The position numbers and the translations under genes are program-made. Below, piece after piece: positions 40,553 to 48,853 of a stretch of DNA of 64,000 bases (positions within the stretch are counted from its first letter, which is position 1; every line of letters begins with the position of its first letter). The DNA is taken from contig NZ_JAGHQP010000010.1 of the NCBI RefSeq assembly GCF_017744255.1, forward strand, positions 34,859 to 98,858. Reading direction: 5' to 3'. Origin of the DNA: Brevundimonas sp. A19_0. Lineage in GTDB: Bacteria > Pseudomonadota > Alphaproteobacteria > Caulobacterales > Caulobacteraceae. A model generated the notes under the pieces. It worked only from the letters and a program-made list of their open reading frames with translations. It was not told the DNA's origin and made no database searches.

Positions 40553-42442
40553 TCAGTATAAGGTACGAAACCGCAGCGTTCCGGGCACACTTTTCAGCAC
40601 CTCCAGGGCACCCGCGCGGTAGTCACGATCCACGTCGGTGATGACATAGCCGGTGCGTCCGTCGGTCTTGAGATGCTGACCCAGAATGTTCAGCCCCGCG
40701 TCCGACAGAGCCTGGTTGAGGGCGGCCAGCACGCCCGGCTGGTTCTGGTGGATGTGCAGCAACCGGTGCGCGCCCTGCACGTCCGACAGCTGCACATTCG
40801 GCAGATTGACACAGAAGGTCGTGTCCCCCCGGTTCAGATAACCCAGCAGGCGTGACGCCGCGAAGGCGCCGATCGCCTCCTGTGCTTCCTCGGTCGAGCC
40901 CCCCACGTGCGGGGTCAGGATGACATTGGCCAGGCCGCGCAGCGGGCTGTCGAACGGGTCCTGATTGGTGCGCGGCTCTTCCGGAAAGACATCGACGGCC
41001 GCCCCACCCAGCCGCCCGTCCGACAGCGCCGCCGCCAGCGCATCGACGTCCACCACATGCCCGCGCGACAGATTGAGCAGCAGCGCCCCCGGCTTCATGC
41101 GCGCCAGCTGCGCTGCCCCGATCAGCATCCGGTTCCCGGCGCGCCCGTCCACATGCAGGCTGACCGCGTCGGCCTCGGCCAGCAGGGCGTCCAGGCTGTC
41201 CACCGCCCGCGCATTGCCCAGCGCCAGCCGCTCGGACAGGTCGTGATAGATCACCCGCATGCCCAGCGCCTCGGCCAGCACCGACAGCTGCGAGCCGATC
41301 GCCCCGTACCCGACGATGCCCAGCGTCTTGCCGCGCAGCTCGCGCGAACCCTTCGCGCTCTTGATCCACCGCCCCTCATGCATGGCGGTCGAGCGGTCCA
41401 CGACCCCGCGCATCAGGGCGATCAGCACCCCGATGGCCAGTTCGACCACCGAACGGGTGTTCGAATAGGGGGCGTTGAACACGGCGATTCCGCGCCGGCT
41501 GGCCGCATCCAGATCGATCTGGTTGGTACCGATGCAGAAGGCCCCGACCGCCATCAGCCGGTCCGCCTGCTCGATGACCCGCTCGCTCAGCATCGTCTTG
41601 GAGCGCAGGCCCAGCACATGCACGCCCTTCAGCCGCTCGATCAGGGCATCCTCGTCCAGCGCCCCGCTCTCGCATTCGACCGAATATCCGGCATCTTCCA
41701 GCGCCCTCACCGCCGCCGGATGAACCGCTTCCAGCAACAGCACGCGAATGCGGCTGCGGGGATAGGACCAGCGCCCGATCAGGCCCTCGGCATGCAGCAC
41801 CTCATCCAGCGAAACGGCGACCGCATCGGCCGCCTCGACGACCCGCGGGCGGCGCACCACCTCGCAAAAGGCATGGAACCGGTCGGCCAGTCCCGCCAGT
41901 CGCACCTCGGCATCCGTCCAGCCGTCCCCGACCATGACCACCGGCCCCGGCAGGTCCAGGGCCCCGATCGCCGTGACCTTGCCTCCATCCATGGACAGGG
42001 GGTTGGTGCGGTCGACGCCGGTCACACGGCCCGTATCGTCATAGATCAGGTCATTGGCCAGGATCCGGTCATCGGGCACGCCCAGATGCCGGGCCACGGC
42101 CGCGATCACCTCGCGGAAGCCCCCCGACACGATCACAATGTGATCCGCATGGGCCCGCAGGGTCTCGACGTTGCGCGCGACCGAGGGCGCCAGTCGCGCC
42201 ACCGCCCGGCCCGCCAGGGCCTCTACATGCTCGCGCCGCAGCGGCAGCTGGGCCAGGCGCCGCTCCAGCGCCTCACCAAAGCCGAGCGAGCCCGCCATCG
42301 CCTGATCGGTCAGGGCCGCGATCTCCGCCCGGATCGCCGCCGCATCGGCGGCGTCGGCCAGCGACAGCTCGGCCAGCACTTCAAGCGTCTCGAAGGCGAC
42401 GAGGGTCGAATCGAAGTCGAAGATCAGGGTGGGCGCGGTCAT
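40553..42442 (-). CDS. Fused phosphoserine phosphatase (SerB) / 3-phosphoglycerate dehydrogenase (SerA)
   Basis: This 629-residue protein joins the first and last enzymes of serine synthesis. Residues 1-215 form a HAD phosphatase resembling SerB: FDFDSTLVAFETLEVLAELS (nucleophile D9), the motif II Ser in IVSGGFREVIAAVARHLG, the motif III Lys in MDGGKVTAIGALDL, and motif IV MVGDGWTDAEV (GDGxxD near 171-177). Residues 231-629 are a SerA: GLRSKTMLS, the NAD site GIVGYGAIGSQ (375-385), R460 in NLSRGHVVD, E489 in DVFPEEP, H512 in LTPHVGGST, and an ACT domain at about 560-629 (LLHIHQNQPGVLAALNQAL), ending RFRTLY. Both catalytic sets appear intact. No frame break separates them, so it is a true fusion. 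The start is ATG 42442. Confidence 0.9.
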   Translation of the reverse strand: MTAPTLIFDFDSTLVAFETLEVLAELSLADAADAAAIRAEIAALTDQAMAGSLGFGEALERRLAQLPLRREHVEALAGRAVARLAPSVARNVETLRAHADHIVIVSGGFREVIAAVARHLGVPDDRILANDLIYDDTGRVTGVDRTNPLSMDGGKVTAIGALDLPGPVVMVGDGWTDAEVRLAGLADRFHAFCEVVRRPRVVEAADAVAVSLDEVLHAEGLIGRWSYPRSRIRVLLLEAVHPAAVRALEDAGYSVECESGALDEDALIERLKGVHVLGLRSKTMLSERVIEQADRLMAVGAFCIGTNQIDLDAASRRGIAVFNAPYSNTRSVVELAIGVLIALMRGVVDRSTAMHEGRWIKSAKGSRELRGKTLGIVGYGAIGSQLSVLAEALGMRVIYHDLSERLALGNARAVDSLDALLAEADAVSLHVDGRAGNRMLIGAAQLARMKPGALLLNLSRGHVVDVDALAAALSDGRLGGAAVDVFPEEPRTNQDPFDSPLRGLANVILTPHVGGSTEEAQEAIGAFAASRLLGYLNRGDTTFCVNLPNVQLSDVQGAHRLLHIHQNQPGVLAALNQALSDAGLNILGQHLKTDGRTGYVITDVDRDYRAGALEVLKSVPGTLRFRTLY

Positions 42443-42481
42443 GGGCCGACCTTGGCCCACCTTCGCACGTGCAGCAACGGC

Positions 42482-43849
42482 TCAGTCGTCGCTCTGCCCG
42501 CTCTTCATCGCCAGCAGCGCCAGCACACCCAGCAAGGCCGTCGCGGCGGCCACCGCCCCGCCTTCCTTGGCGTGGTCGCGGGCATAGCCTCCGGCGTCGG
42601 CGGCATAGCGGCGCGCCCGACCTCCGGCCCGCTCAAGTCCCCGACGCGCGCGTCCGCCATAGCGATCCAGCTCGGCCTGCAGGGCGTCCAGTCGACCTTC
42701 TGCACCGCCGGACCCCAGCCCGGGGATCGACGACGGCAGGCGCGACAGCCAGGGCATGGACGGCATCGATGGCATGCGCCAGCGCCGCGGGTCAGCCTGC
42801 GCCTTCCAGCGCTCGAAGCGCGTCGGCCCGGACTTCTGGTTCAGCAGGATGTAGCCCACCCCGACGGCTGCCAGCAGGGCCACGACCGTTCCGGCAATGC
42901 CCGGATGCTTGCGCACCTCGGCCAGGGTGCTGAAGCGGCGCACCACCGGATAATGCAGTTCGTCCGCCAGGCCGTCATTGGTCGGGTCGTACAGACCGTC
43001 GTCCCAGGGGTGATAGTCGTGGGTCTTGTCGCGCATCATCGACGGAGCAAAGCGCGCGAACAGCGGCTCGGCAACCCCCGGCAGGGCCGAATAGAAGGAG
43101 GCGATCAGCCGGCCGCCCCCGCCCACGGTGATCTCGCGGATCGGATGGCTGGCGCAATAAAGGACCGTGTCCGCCACCACATGCGTGCCATAGACCGGCT
43201 GCGGATTCTGGACGGCCTGACCGGTCAGATTGCGGGCATGACGGTTATAGGGCGTGTCGATCGCGGCCGGCTTGACCAGGCTCAGCGACACCGGCGCCTT
43301 CTCGCGGATCAGCTCCATCCGCAGCGAATTGGTGAACCCCTTCACCGCATGCTTCGACGCGGCATAGATGCCCTGAAGCGGGATGGGCGCATCCGACAGG
43401 ATCGAGCCGACATTGACGATGGCCCCGCCCCCGGGCCGTCCGCGCAGATGCTCGACGGCGATCAGCGAACCGTTCACCACGCCCCAGTAGTTGGTCTCGA
43501 ACAGGCGCCGCTGGTCCTCCAGCGTGGTCTCGCGGATCGGGCCGAAGATCGACACCCCGGCATTGTTCACCCAGGTGTCGAACCCGCCGAACAGGCGTCG
43601 GCACTTGTCGGCGGCTTCGGACAGGGCATCATAGTCGGCGACATCGGCTGCGGCCCAGGCCACCCGGCCGCCCTCGGCCTGGATGTCCTCGCACAGCGTC
43701 TTCAGGTCCTGTTCGCCGCGCGCGATCAGGAACACACAGGCCCCCGCCCGCGCCGCCCGCCGCGCCGTCGTCAGGCCCACGCCCGACGTGGCCCCGGTAA
43801 TGACGATCGCCTGATCCTTGAGCGGTTTCAGCTGGGGCTTGGAAGACAT
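42482..43849 (-). CDS. Short-chain dehydrogenase/reductase with membrane and Ala-rich C-terminal extension
   Basis: The first 290 residues form a classical SDR Rossmann fold: IVITGATSGVGLTTARRAAR (TGxxxGxG near 16-35), WVNNAGVSIFGPIRETTLED, and the Tyr-Lys active site in YAASKHAVKGFTNS (about 160-173), with a catalytic Ser before it (VGSILSD). Then come about 165 extra residues: a segment YDPTNDGLADELHYPVVRRF, a hydrophobic helix (VVALLAAVGVGYILLNQ), a loop rich in Ser/Pro/Met (MPSMPSMPW) and an Ala/Arg-rich helix ending in a second hydrophobic helix. This suggests a membrane-anchored oxidoreductase. The substrate is unknown. The ORF also allows ATG 43879; ATG 43849 has AGGCG before it. Confidence 0.85.
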   Translation of the reverse strand: MSSKPQLKPLKDQAIVITGATSGVGLTTARRAARAGACVFLIARGEQDLKTLCEDIQAEGGRVAWAAADVADYDALSEAADKCRRLFGGFDTWVNNAGVSIFGPIRETTLEDQRRLFETNYWGVVNGSLIAVEHLRGRPGGGAIVNVGSILSDAPIPLQGIYAASKHAVKGFTNSLRMELIREKAPVSLSLVKPAAIDTPYNRHARNLTGQAVQNPQPVYGTHVVADTVLYCASHPIREITVGGGGRLIASFYSALPGVAEPLFARFAPSMMRDKTHDYHPWDDGLYDPTNDGLADELHYPVVRRFSTLAEVRKHPGIAGTVVALLAAVGVGYILLNQKSGPTRFERWKAQADPRRWRMPSMPSMPWLSRLPSSIPGLGSGGAEGRLDALQAELDRYGGRARRGLERAGGRARRYAADAGGYARDHAKEGGAVAAATALLGVLALLAMKSGQSDD

Positions 43850-43998
43850 CGGACGCCTTGTGATCACTGTGAGGGGCACGGGAACAACGGCACAGCCCCG
43901 CCGGGGTTTCCGGCCATATCATAAGGCAACGCTTGCAAGGGCTTAAATTGGCCGCCCCCTCCCCCTATCTGTGCGCCCTTGCCTCACAGGATATCGAC

Positions 43999-44901
43999 GT
44001 GACCGACGCCTCCCGCCTGCCCGACGACCGGGTTGCCGCCTTCCAGATCCAGGACCAGCCCGTGCGCGGCCGCATCGTGCGCATGGGCCCGGCCATCGAC
44101 GCCGTTCTGTCGGCCCACGCCTATCCGGACCCGGTGGCCGAGCTGCTGGGCGAAGCCTGCGCGCTCGCGTCCCTGATCGGCTCGGCGCTCAAGTTCGAGG
44201 GCCGCCTGATCCTGCAGGCCCAGGGCGACGGCCCGGTCCGATACGTCGTCGCCGACTACGGCACCGAGGGCACGCTGCGCGGTTACTGCCGCTATGACGA
44301 AGGCGAACTGGCCGCCCTGACCGCGGATCAGGCCCGACCCGGCGCACACCGCCTGCTGGGCAAGGGCGTGTTCGTCATGACCCTCGACCAGGGGCCGGAC
44401 TTCGAACGCCACCAGGGCATCACCCCCATCGAGGGCGACAGCCTGTCGCTGTGCGCCGAACACTATTTCCAGCAGTCCGAGCAGATCCCGACCGAGGTGC
44501 GCCTCGCCGTCGGCCGCCTGACCGACGACACCGGCAGCGCCTGGCGAGCAGGCGGCATGATGATCCAGCGTCTGGCCGGCGATGCCGCGCGCGGCGATAC
44601 CGAGGATGCCTGGGACCGCGCCCGCGCCCTGTTCCGCACCATCGGCGCCGACGAGCTGATCGATCCCCGGGTCCCGTCAGAGACCCTGCTCTATCGCCTG
44701 TTCCACGAGGACGGCGTGCGCCTCGAGGCTGCCCAGCCGCTTGTGGCCCACTGCCGCTGCTCACCCGACCGCATCGCCACCGTCCTCGACAGCTTCACCG
44801 ACGAGGAACGCGCCGAGATGGTCGAGCCCGACGGCAAGATCCACGTCACCTGCGAATACTGCGCGAAAGTGTATGAGCTGGAGGCGGGCGCCGGGGTCTA
44901 G
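43999..44901 (+). CDS. hslO: Redox-regulated chaperone Hsp33
   Basis: Hsp33 is a chaperone activated by oxidation, binding unfolded proteins when its C-terminal zinc site is lost. The 300-residue product shows VAAFQIQDQPVRGRIVRMG at the N-terminus, ALASLIGSALKFEGRLILQA, RLLGKGVFVMTLDQGPDFER and SLCAEHYFQQSEQIPTEVRL. The zinc ligands are CRCSPDRI (CxC) and CEYCAKVYEL (CxxC) at the C-terminus, so the redox switch is present. The start chosen is GTG 43999 (VTDASRLPDDRV) with AGGAT upstream; the frame upstream only has TTG codons. It ends at a stop overlapping the convergent membrane protein gene. Confidence 0.93.
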   Translation: MTDASRLPDDRVAAFQIQDQPVRGRIVRMGPAIDAVLSAHAYPDPVAELLGEACALASLIGSALKFEGRLILQAQGDGPVRYVVADYGTEGTLRGYCRYDEGELAALTADQARPGAHRLLGKGVFVMTLDQGPDFERHQGITPIEGDSLSLCAEHYFQQSEQIPTEVRLAVGRLTDDTGSAWRAGGMMIQRLAGDAARGDTEDAWDRARALFRTIGADELIDPRVPSETLLYRLFHEDGVRLEAAQPLVAHCRCSPDRIATVLDSFTDEERAEMVEPDGKIHVTCEYCAKVYELEAGAGV

Positions 44902-45179
44902 GTGTCGTCCCTCAAGCTGCCGACGAAGAACCCGGCTACGGCAGCTCCGGCCCACACCAGCATGGGAAGGCCGACGAAGCCCAGCCCGATGAAAACCCAC
45001 CCGACTTCCTGCCGCCAGGATGCCGGGTTCCCGATGATCAGCGCCGTCACCAGATAGAGCAGGACGGGCAAGAGGACCCAGGCGGCCAGTAAAATGTGGC
45101 GGCGCTTCGTCACTCGACCGACCAGCCAGCCGCCCGAGGCCGCGACAAGTAAGATGCCAAAGAGCAGAGGGACCAGCAT
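44898..45179 (-). CDS. Hypothetical small membrane protein
   Basis: A 93-residue protein with three likely transmembrane helices, about residues 2-20 (LVPLLFGILLVAASGGWLVG), 28-46 (HILLAAWVLLPVLLYLVTAL) and 62-83 (VGWVFIGLGFVGLPMLVWAG). No motif is recognisable. The start chosen is the ATG at 45179; the frame is open to a TTG at 45197. It lies between hslO and phoB, transcribed like phoB but downstream of it, 42 bases from the phoB stop. It might be read through from the Pho operon. Confidence 0.55.
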   Translation of the reverse strand: MLVPLLFGILLVAASGGWLVGRVTKRRHILLAAWVLLPVLLYLVTALIIGNPASWRQEVGWVFIGLGFVGLPMLVWAGAAVAGFFVGSLRDDT

Positions 45180-45221
45180 CCGATCAGTCAGGACCAAAGC
45201 TGGCGGGTCGTCAAATCAGCC

Positions 45222-45911
45222 CTACCCGTCCAGGTCCAGCGAATAGCCCGCCGAGCGCACGGTGCGGATCGGGTTGGCGGTGCCCTCGACGTTCAGGGCC
45301 TTGCGCAGGCGACCGACGTGCACATCCACGGTGCGCGCCTCGACATAGACGTCCGAGCCCCACACCGCGTCCAGCAGCTGCTCGCGGCTGAACACCCGGC
45401 CCGGGTGCTGCATGAAGTGATCCAGCAGGCGGAATTCCGTCGGGCCAAGGTGGATTTCCTTGCCCGCCCGGCGCACCCGGTGGGCCACCCGGTCGATGAC
45501 GATGTCGCCGTGGTTGATCCGGTCGTCGGCCAGGCCCGGACGGATGCGGCGCAGCACCGCCCGGATGCGGGCGATCAGCTCGGTCATCGAGAAGGGCTTG
45601 GTCAGATAGTCATCGGCGCCGGTGTCCAGACCGCGCACCCGGTCGGTTTCCTCGCCGCGCGCCGTCAGCATGATGATCGGCAGGTTGCGGGTCTCCGGCC
45701 GTCCGCGAATGCGCCGACACACCTCGATGCCCGACACCTTGGGCAGCATCCAGTCCAGCAGCACCAGATCGGGCAGGCGCTCGTCGATCTGGACCAGCCC
45801 CTCCTCCCCGTCGCCGGCCACCACGACGCGGTAGCCTTCCTTTTCCAGATTGTACTGAAGCAAGGTCGCCAGCGCGTCCTCGTCTTCCATCACAAGAACA
45901 TAGGGCTGCAC
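45222..45911 (-). CDS. phoB: Phosphate regulon response regulator PhoB
   Basis: PhoB activates genes of the phosphate starvation regulon when phosphorylated by PhoR. The 229-residue product has a receiver domain (VLVMEDEDALATLLQYNLEK with acidic pocket, phospho-Asp in LVLLDWMLPKVSGIEVCRR near 53, Lys in DYLTKPFSMTELIARIRAV) and a winged-helix OmpR-type DNA-binding domain (LGPTEFRLLDHFMQHPGRVF, then YVEARTVDVHVGRLRKALN and RTVRSAGYSLDL). The start is GTG 45911, not ATG. It is the last gene of the phoR-pstC-pstA-pstB-phoU-phoB series, 17 bases after phoU. Confidence 0.97.
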   Translation of the reverse strand: MQPYVLVMEDEDALATLLQYNLEKEGYRVVVAGDGEEGLVQIDERLPDLVLLDWMLPKVSGIEVCRRIRGRPETRNLPIIMLTARGEETDRVRGLDTGADDYLTKPFSMTELIARIRAVLRRIRPGLADDRINHGDIVIDRVAHRVRRAGKEIHLGPTEFRLLDHFMQHPGRVFSREQLLDAVWGSDVYVEARTVDVHVGRLRKALNVEGTANPIRTVRSAGYSLDLDG

Positions 45912-45928
45912 GATAGGGGTCTCCGGTC

Positions 45929-46669
45929 TCAGGACTCTTGCGGACGCAGGGGATCGTCGGCCGCCATCACATCGGAATCCGACGGGGTGGGCGTCCAGCG
46001 CGGCCGTTCACCGATCATGTCGCCGCCGGTGATCTCATAGTGGATGGTCTCGGCGATATTGGTCGCGTGGTCGCCGATCCGCTCCAGATTCTTGGCCATG
46101 AACAGCAGGTGGGTACAGGCCGTAATGGTGCGCGGATCGCCCATCATATAGGTCAGCAATTCCCGGAACAGGCTGTTGTAGTGCTCGTCGACCTCATCGT
46201 CCGAGGTCCAGACGCCCATCGCCCGGTCGACGTCCGAGGCCGTATAGGCATCCAGCACATCGCGCAGCCGGTTCGACACCAGCTTGCCCATCCGTTCGAT
46301 CGACCGGGTCAGCGGCAGCATCGGCTCGCCCTCGGCCAGGATCAGGGCGCGCTTCGAGATGTTGCGGGCCAGGTCGCCCGTGCGCTCCAGATCGACCGCC
46401 AGCTTCATCGCCGACAGCGTCTTGCGCAGGTCCGAGGCGACCGGCTGGCGCAGGGCGATCAGCCGGATGGCCTTCTTCTCGATATCGGCATGAAGGGCGT
46501 CCAGCCGGGCATCGCGCTCGACGACCGCACGGGCCAAGGCGACGTCGCGACGCGCCACCGACTCGATCGCATCGGCCACCTGTGCCTCGGCCAGTCCTCC
46601 CATGCGGGCGACGATGGCCGTCAGCTGGTTCAGCTCGTCCCCATAGGATTTGACGGTATGCTGGTTCAT
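45929..46669 (-). CDS. phoU: Phosphate transport regulator PhoU
   Basis: PhoU links the Pst transporter to PhoR and prevents PhoR from phosphorylating PhoB when phosphate is sufficient. The 246-residue all-helical protein has two PhoU repeats: first SYGDELNQLTAIVARMGGLA and ARLDALHADIEKKAIRLIAL, with the EKKAIRLIALRQPVASDLR metal-binding block; second MGKLVSNRLRDVLDAYTASD and ITACTHLLFMAKNLERIGDH with ATNIAE. The C-terminal 30 residues are extra and charged. The start is ATG 46669, 9 bases from the pstB stop. Operon context is decisive. Confidence 0.96.
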   Translation of the reverse strand: MNQHTVKSYGDELNQLTAIVARMGGLAEAQVADAIESVARRDVALARAVVERDARLDALHADIEKKAIRLIALRQPVASDLRKTLSAMKLAVDLERTGDLARNISKRALILAEGEPMLPLTRSIERMGKLVSNRLRDVLDAYTASDVDRAMGVWTSDDEVDEHYNSLFRELLTYMMGDPRTITACTHLLFMAKNLERIGDHATNIAETIHYEITGGDMIGERPRWTPTPSDSDVMAADDPLRPQES

Positions 46670-46677
46670 CGGGTGCC

Positions 46678-47559
46678 CTATCCGAACCGGCCGGTGATGT
46701 AGTCGAGCGTGCGCCGTTCCCGCGGATTCGTGAAGATTTCCTCGGTATCGCCGGTCTCGACCAGCCGCCCCATGTGGAAGAAGGCGGTGCGCTGCGACAC
46801 CCGGGCCGCCTGGGCCATCGAGTGGGTGACGATGACGATGCAATAGCGCTCGCGCAGCTCGTCGATCAGCTCCTCGATCTTGGCGGTGGCGATCGGGTCC
46901 AGGGCCGAGCACGGCTCGTCCATCAGGATCACTTCCGGATTGACCGCAATGGCGCGCGCGATCACCAGACGCTGCTGCTGGCCCCCCGACAGGCCGGTGC
47001 CCGCCGAGTGCAGACGGTCGGCGACCTCTTCCCACAGGCCGGCGCGACGCAGGGATTCCTCGACCACCCCCGCCAGTTCATCCCTGGACCGGGTCAGGCC
47101 ATGGATGCGCGGGCCATAGGCGACGTTCTCGAAGATCGACTTCGGAAAGGGGTTGGGCTTCTGGAACACCATGCCGACGCGGGCGCGCAGCAGCACCGGG
47201 TCCAGCGAGCGGGCATTGATGTCCTCGCCGTCCATCTCGATGCGGCCCGTCACCTTCGCCCCGGCGATGGTGTCGTTCATCCGGTTCATGGTGCGCAGGA
47301 AGGTCGACTTGCCACAGCCCGACGGGCCGATCAGCGCCGTGACCGTCTTGTCCGGAATGTCCAGGCTGACGTCGAACAGGGCCTGCTTCTCGCCATAGAA
47401 GACCGACACGTCGCGCGCGGCGATCTTGGTCGGGCCGACGGGGGCGGCACCCTTCGGGTCGGTGGCGGCCTGGGCGGCGGCGGCCAGTTCGGCCGGCACC
47501 TCGGCGGCGGGCGCGCCGCCCTCCAGTCCGTCCTGCGAGCGATAGATCGTCTGTTTCAT
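46678..47559 (-). CDS. pstB: Phosphate ABC transporter ATP-binding protein PstB
   Basis: PstB powers high-affinity phosphate import. The 293-residue product has an Ala/Pro-rich N-terminal extension (about 1-45), then the ABC core: [20 protein letters not shown], Walker [20 protein letters not shown] (about 79-97), the PstB-specific Q-loop [20 protein letters not shown], the signature [17 protein letters not shown], Walker [21 protein letters not shown] and the H-loop [13 protein letters not shown], ending with [10 protein letters not shown]. The KPNPFP and [10 protein letters not shown] strings identify it as PstB rather than another ABC ATPase. It starts 5 bases after the pstA stop. Confidence 0.97.
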   Translation of the reverse strand: MKQTIYRSQDGLEGGAPAAEVPAELAAAAQAATDPKGAAPVGPTKIAARDVSVFYGEKQALFDVSLDIPDKTVTALIGPSGCGKSTFLRTMNRMNDTIAGAKVTGRIEMDGEDINARSLDPVLLRARVGMVFQKPNPFPKSIFENVAYGPRIHGLTRSRDELAGVVEESLRRAGLWEEVADRLHSAGTGLSGGQQQRLVIARAIAVNPEVILMDEPCSALDPIATAKIEELIDELRERYCIVIVTHSMAQAARVSQRTAFFHMGRLVETGDTEEIFTNPRERRTLDYITGRFG

Positions 47560-47563
47560 GCGT

Positions 47564-48853
47564 TTACCACCGGCGCTCGAAATGACGCCGCAGCAGGATG
47601 GCGGCGGCGTTCATCACGATCATGAAGGCCAGGAGAACCATGATGGCCGCGGCGGTCCGTTCGTGGAACGCGCGCTCCGAGGCATTCTCCCAGATGTAGA
47701 TGAGGGACGGCAGGGCGCCGCTGGGCTCGGTGATCGAGCTGGCGACACCCGGAATGAAGCTGACCATGCCGATCAGCAGCAGGGGCGCGGTCTCGCCCAG
47801 CGCGTGCGCCAGCGAGATGATCGCGCCGGTCATGACGCCCGGCAGGGCCAGCGGCAGCACGTGCTGGAAGACCGTCTGGGTGCGGCTCGCCCCCATGGCC
47901 AGGGCCGCCTCGCGGATCGACGGCGGCACCGCCTTCAGCGACGAGCGGGTGGCGATGATAATGGTCGGCAGGGCCATCAGCGCCAGCACCAGACCGCCCA
48001 CCAGCGGCGATGACCGCGGCAGATGCATCCAGTTGATGAACAGCGCCAGACCCAGCAGGCCGTAGACGATCGACGGCACGGCCGCCAGGTTGTTGATGTT
48101 GACCTCGATCAGCGCGCTCAGCCGGTTCCGGGGCGCGAACTCTTCCAGATAGACCGCCGCCGCCACGCCGACCGGAATGGCCAGCAGGGCCGTGACCATC
48201 AGCATCAGGGCCGAACCGACCACGGCCCCCAGCACCCCGGCCAGCTCCGCCTCGGTCGAGTCCCCGCTGGTGAACAGGCGGGCGTTGAAGTGGCTGTGCA
48301 CCCGGCCGGCGTCTTCCATCTGGTCCAGCCAGCCGATCTGGCGATCGGTCAGGCGGCGTTGCTCGGACGGCGTGTCGCGCGAGATCTTGCCCTTGAAGAA
48401 CAGATCAGCGTCGTCCGACACGGGCACGCCGAAGGTCACCGTCTGCCCGATCAGCGACGGATCGGCGGCCACCTGCTCGGCGACCTGGAACTTCAGCTCG
48501 GACGAGAACAGGCCGCGCATCTCGGCGGCCATCGGACCGGCGGCATCGCCGCTCAGGCCCTGTGTCGCCAGTTGCTGCTCGGCGACCATCTGCTCGAAAT
48601 TGGTGCCCTGCGGATAGGACGCATCGATCTTGGCCGGGTCCAGATAGACCGGCACCGACACCTCATGGGCATAGAAGGCTGTGTGCCCCTGCTCCACGAT
48701 CCGGCCCAGCAGCAGCGCCAGGAAGGCCACGGCCACGGCAATGGCCAGAATGCCGTACATGCGGAACCGCATCTCGCGGGCATAGCGGCGCTTCAGCCCG
48801 CCTCTCAGCCGCTCCAGACGGGTCGCCGCCAGGGCGTCACGGGTCTCAGTCAT
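47564..48853 (-). CDS. pstA: Phosphate ABC transporter permease PstA
   Basis: One of the two membrane subunits of the phosphate importer. The 429-residue product is longer than E. coli PstA (about 296 residues) because of an N-terminal domain of some 130 residues after the first helix (about 26-48), as seen in alphaproteobacterial PstA. The transport core follows: [40 protein letters not shown] (EAA-like loop), [20 protein letters not shown], and the EAA loop [24 protein letters not shown] (in two pieces: [25 protein letters not shown]). It overlaps pstC by 8 bases. The gene ends 4 bases from pstB. Confidence 0.95.
   Translation of the reverse strand: MTETRDALAATRLERLRGGLKRRYAREMRFRMYGILAIAVAVAFLALLLGRIVEQGHTAFYAHEVSVPVYLDPAKIDASYPQGTNFEQMVAEQQLATQGLSGDAAGPMAAEMRGLFSSELKFQVAEQVAADPSLIGQTVTFGVPVSDDADLFFKGKISRDTPSEQRRLTDRQIGWLDQMEDAGRVHSHFNARLFTSGDSTEAELAGVLGAVVGSALMLMVTALLAIPVGVAAAVYLEEFAPRNRLSALIEVNINNLAAVPSIVYGLLGLALFINWMHLPRSSPLVGGLVLALMALPTIIIATRSSLKAVPPSIREAALAMGASRTQTVFQHVLPLALPGVMTGAIISLAHALGETAPLLLIGMVSFIPGVASSITEPSGALPSLIYIWENASERAFHERTAAAIMVLLAFMIVMNAAAILLRRHFERRW

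Noticed and set aside
40907..43924. A 1005-residue open frame on the plus strand across the SerB-SerA and SDR genes
   Set aside because: It is antisense to two genes with complete, recognisable catalytic motifs, and its product is Arg/His/Gln-rich low-complexity sequence. GC-rich antiphase frames are open by composition.
44903..45197. TTG start at 45197 for the small membrane protein
   Set aside because: ATG 45179 gives a more plausible hydrophobic start; the extra residues VLTDR add nothing.
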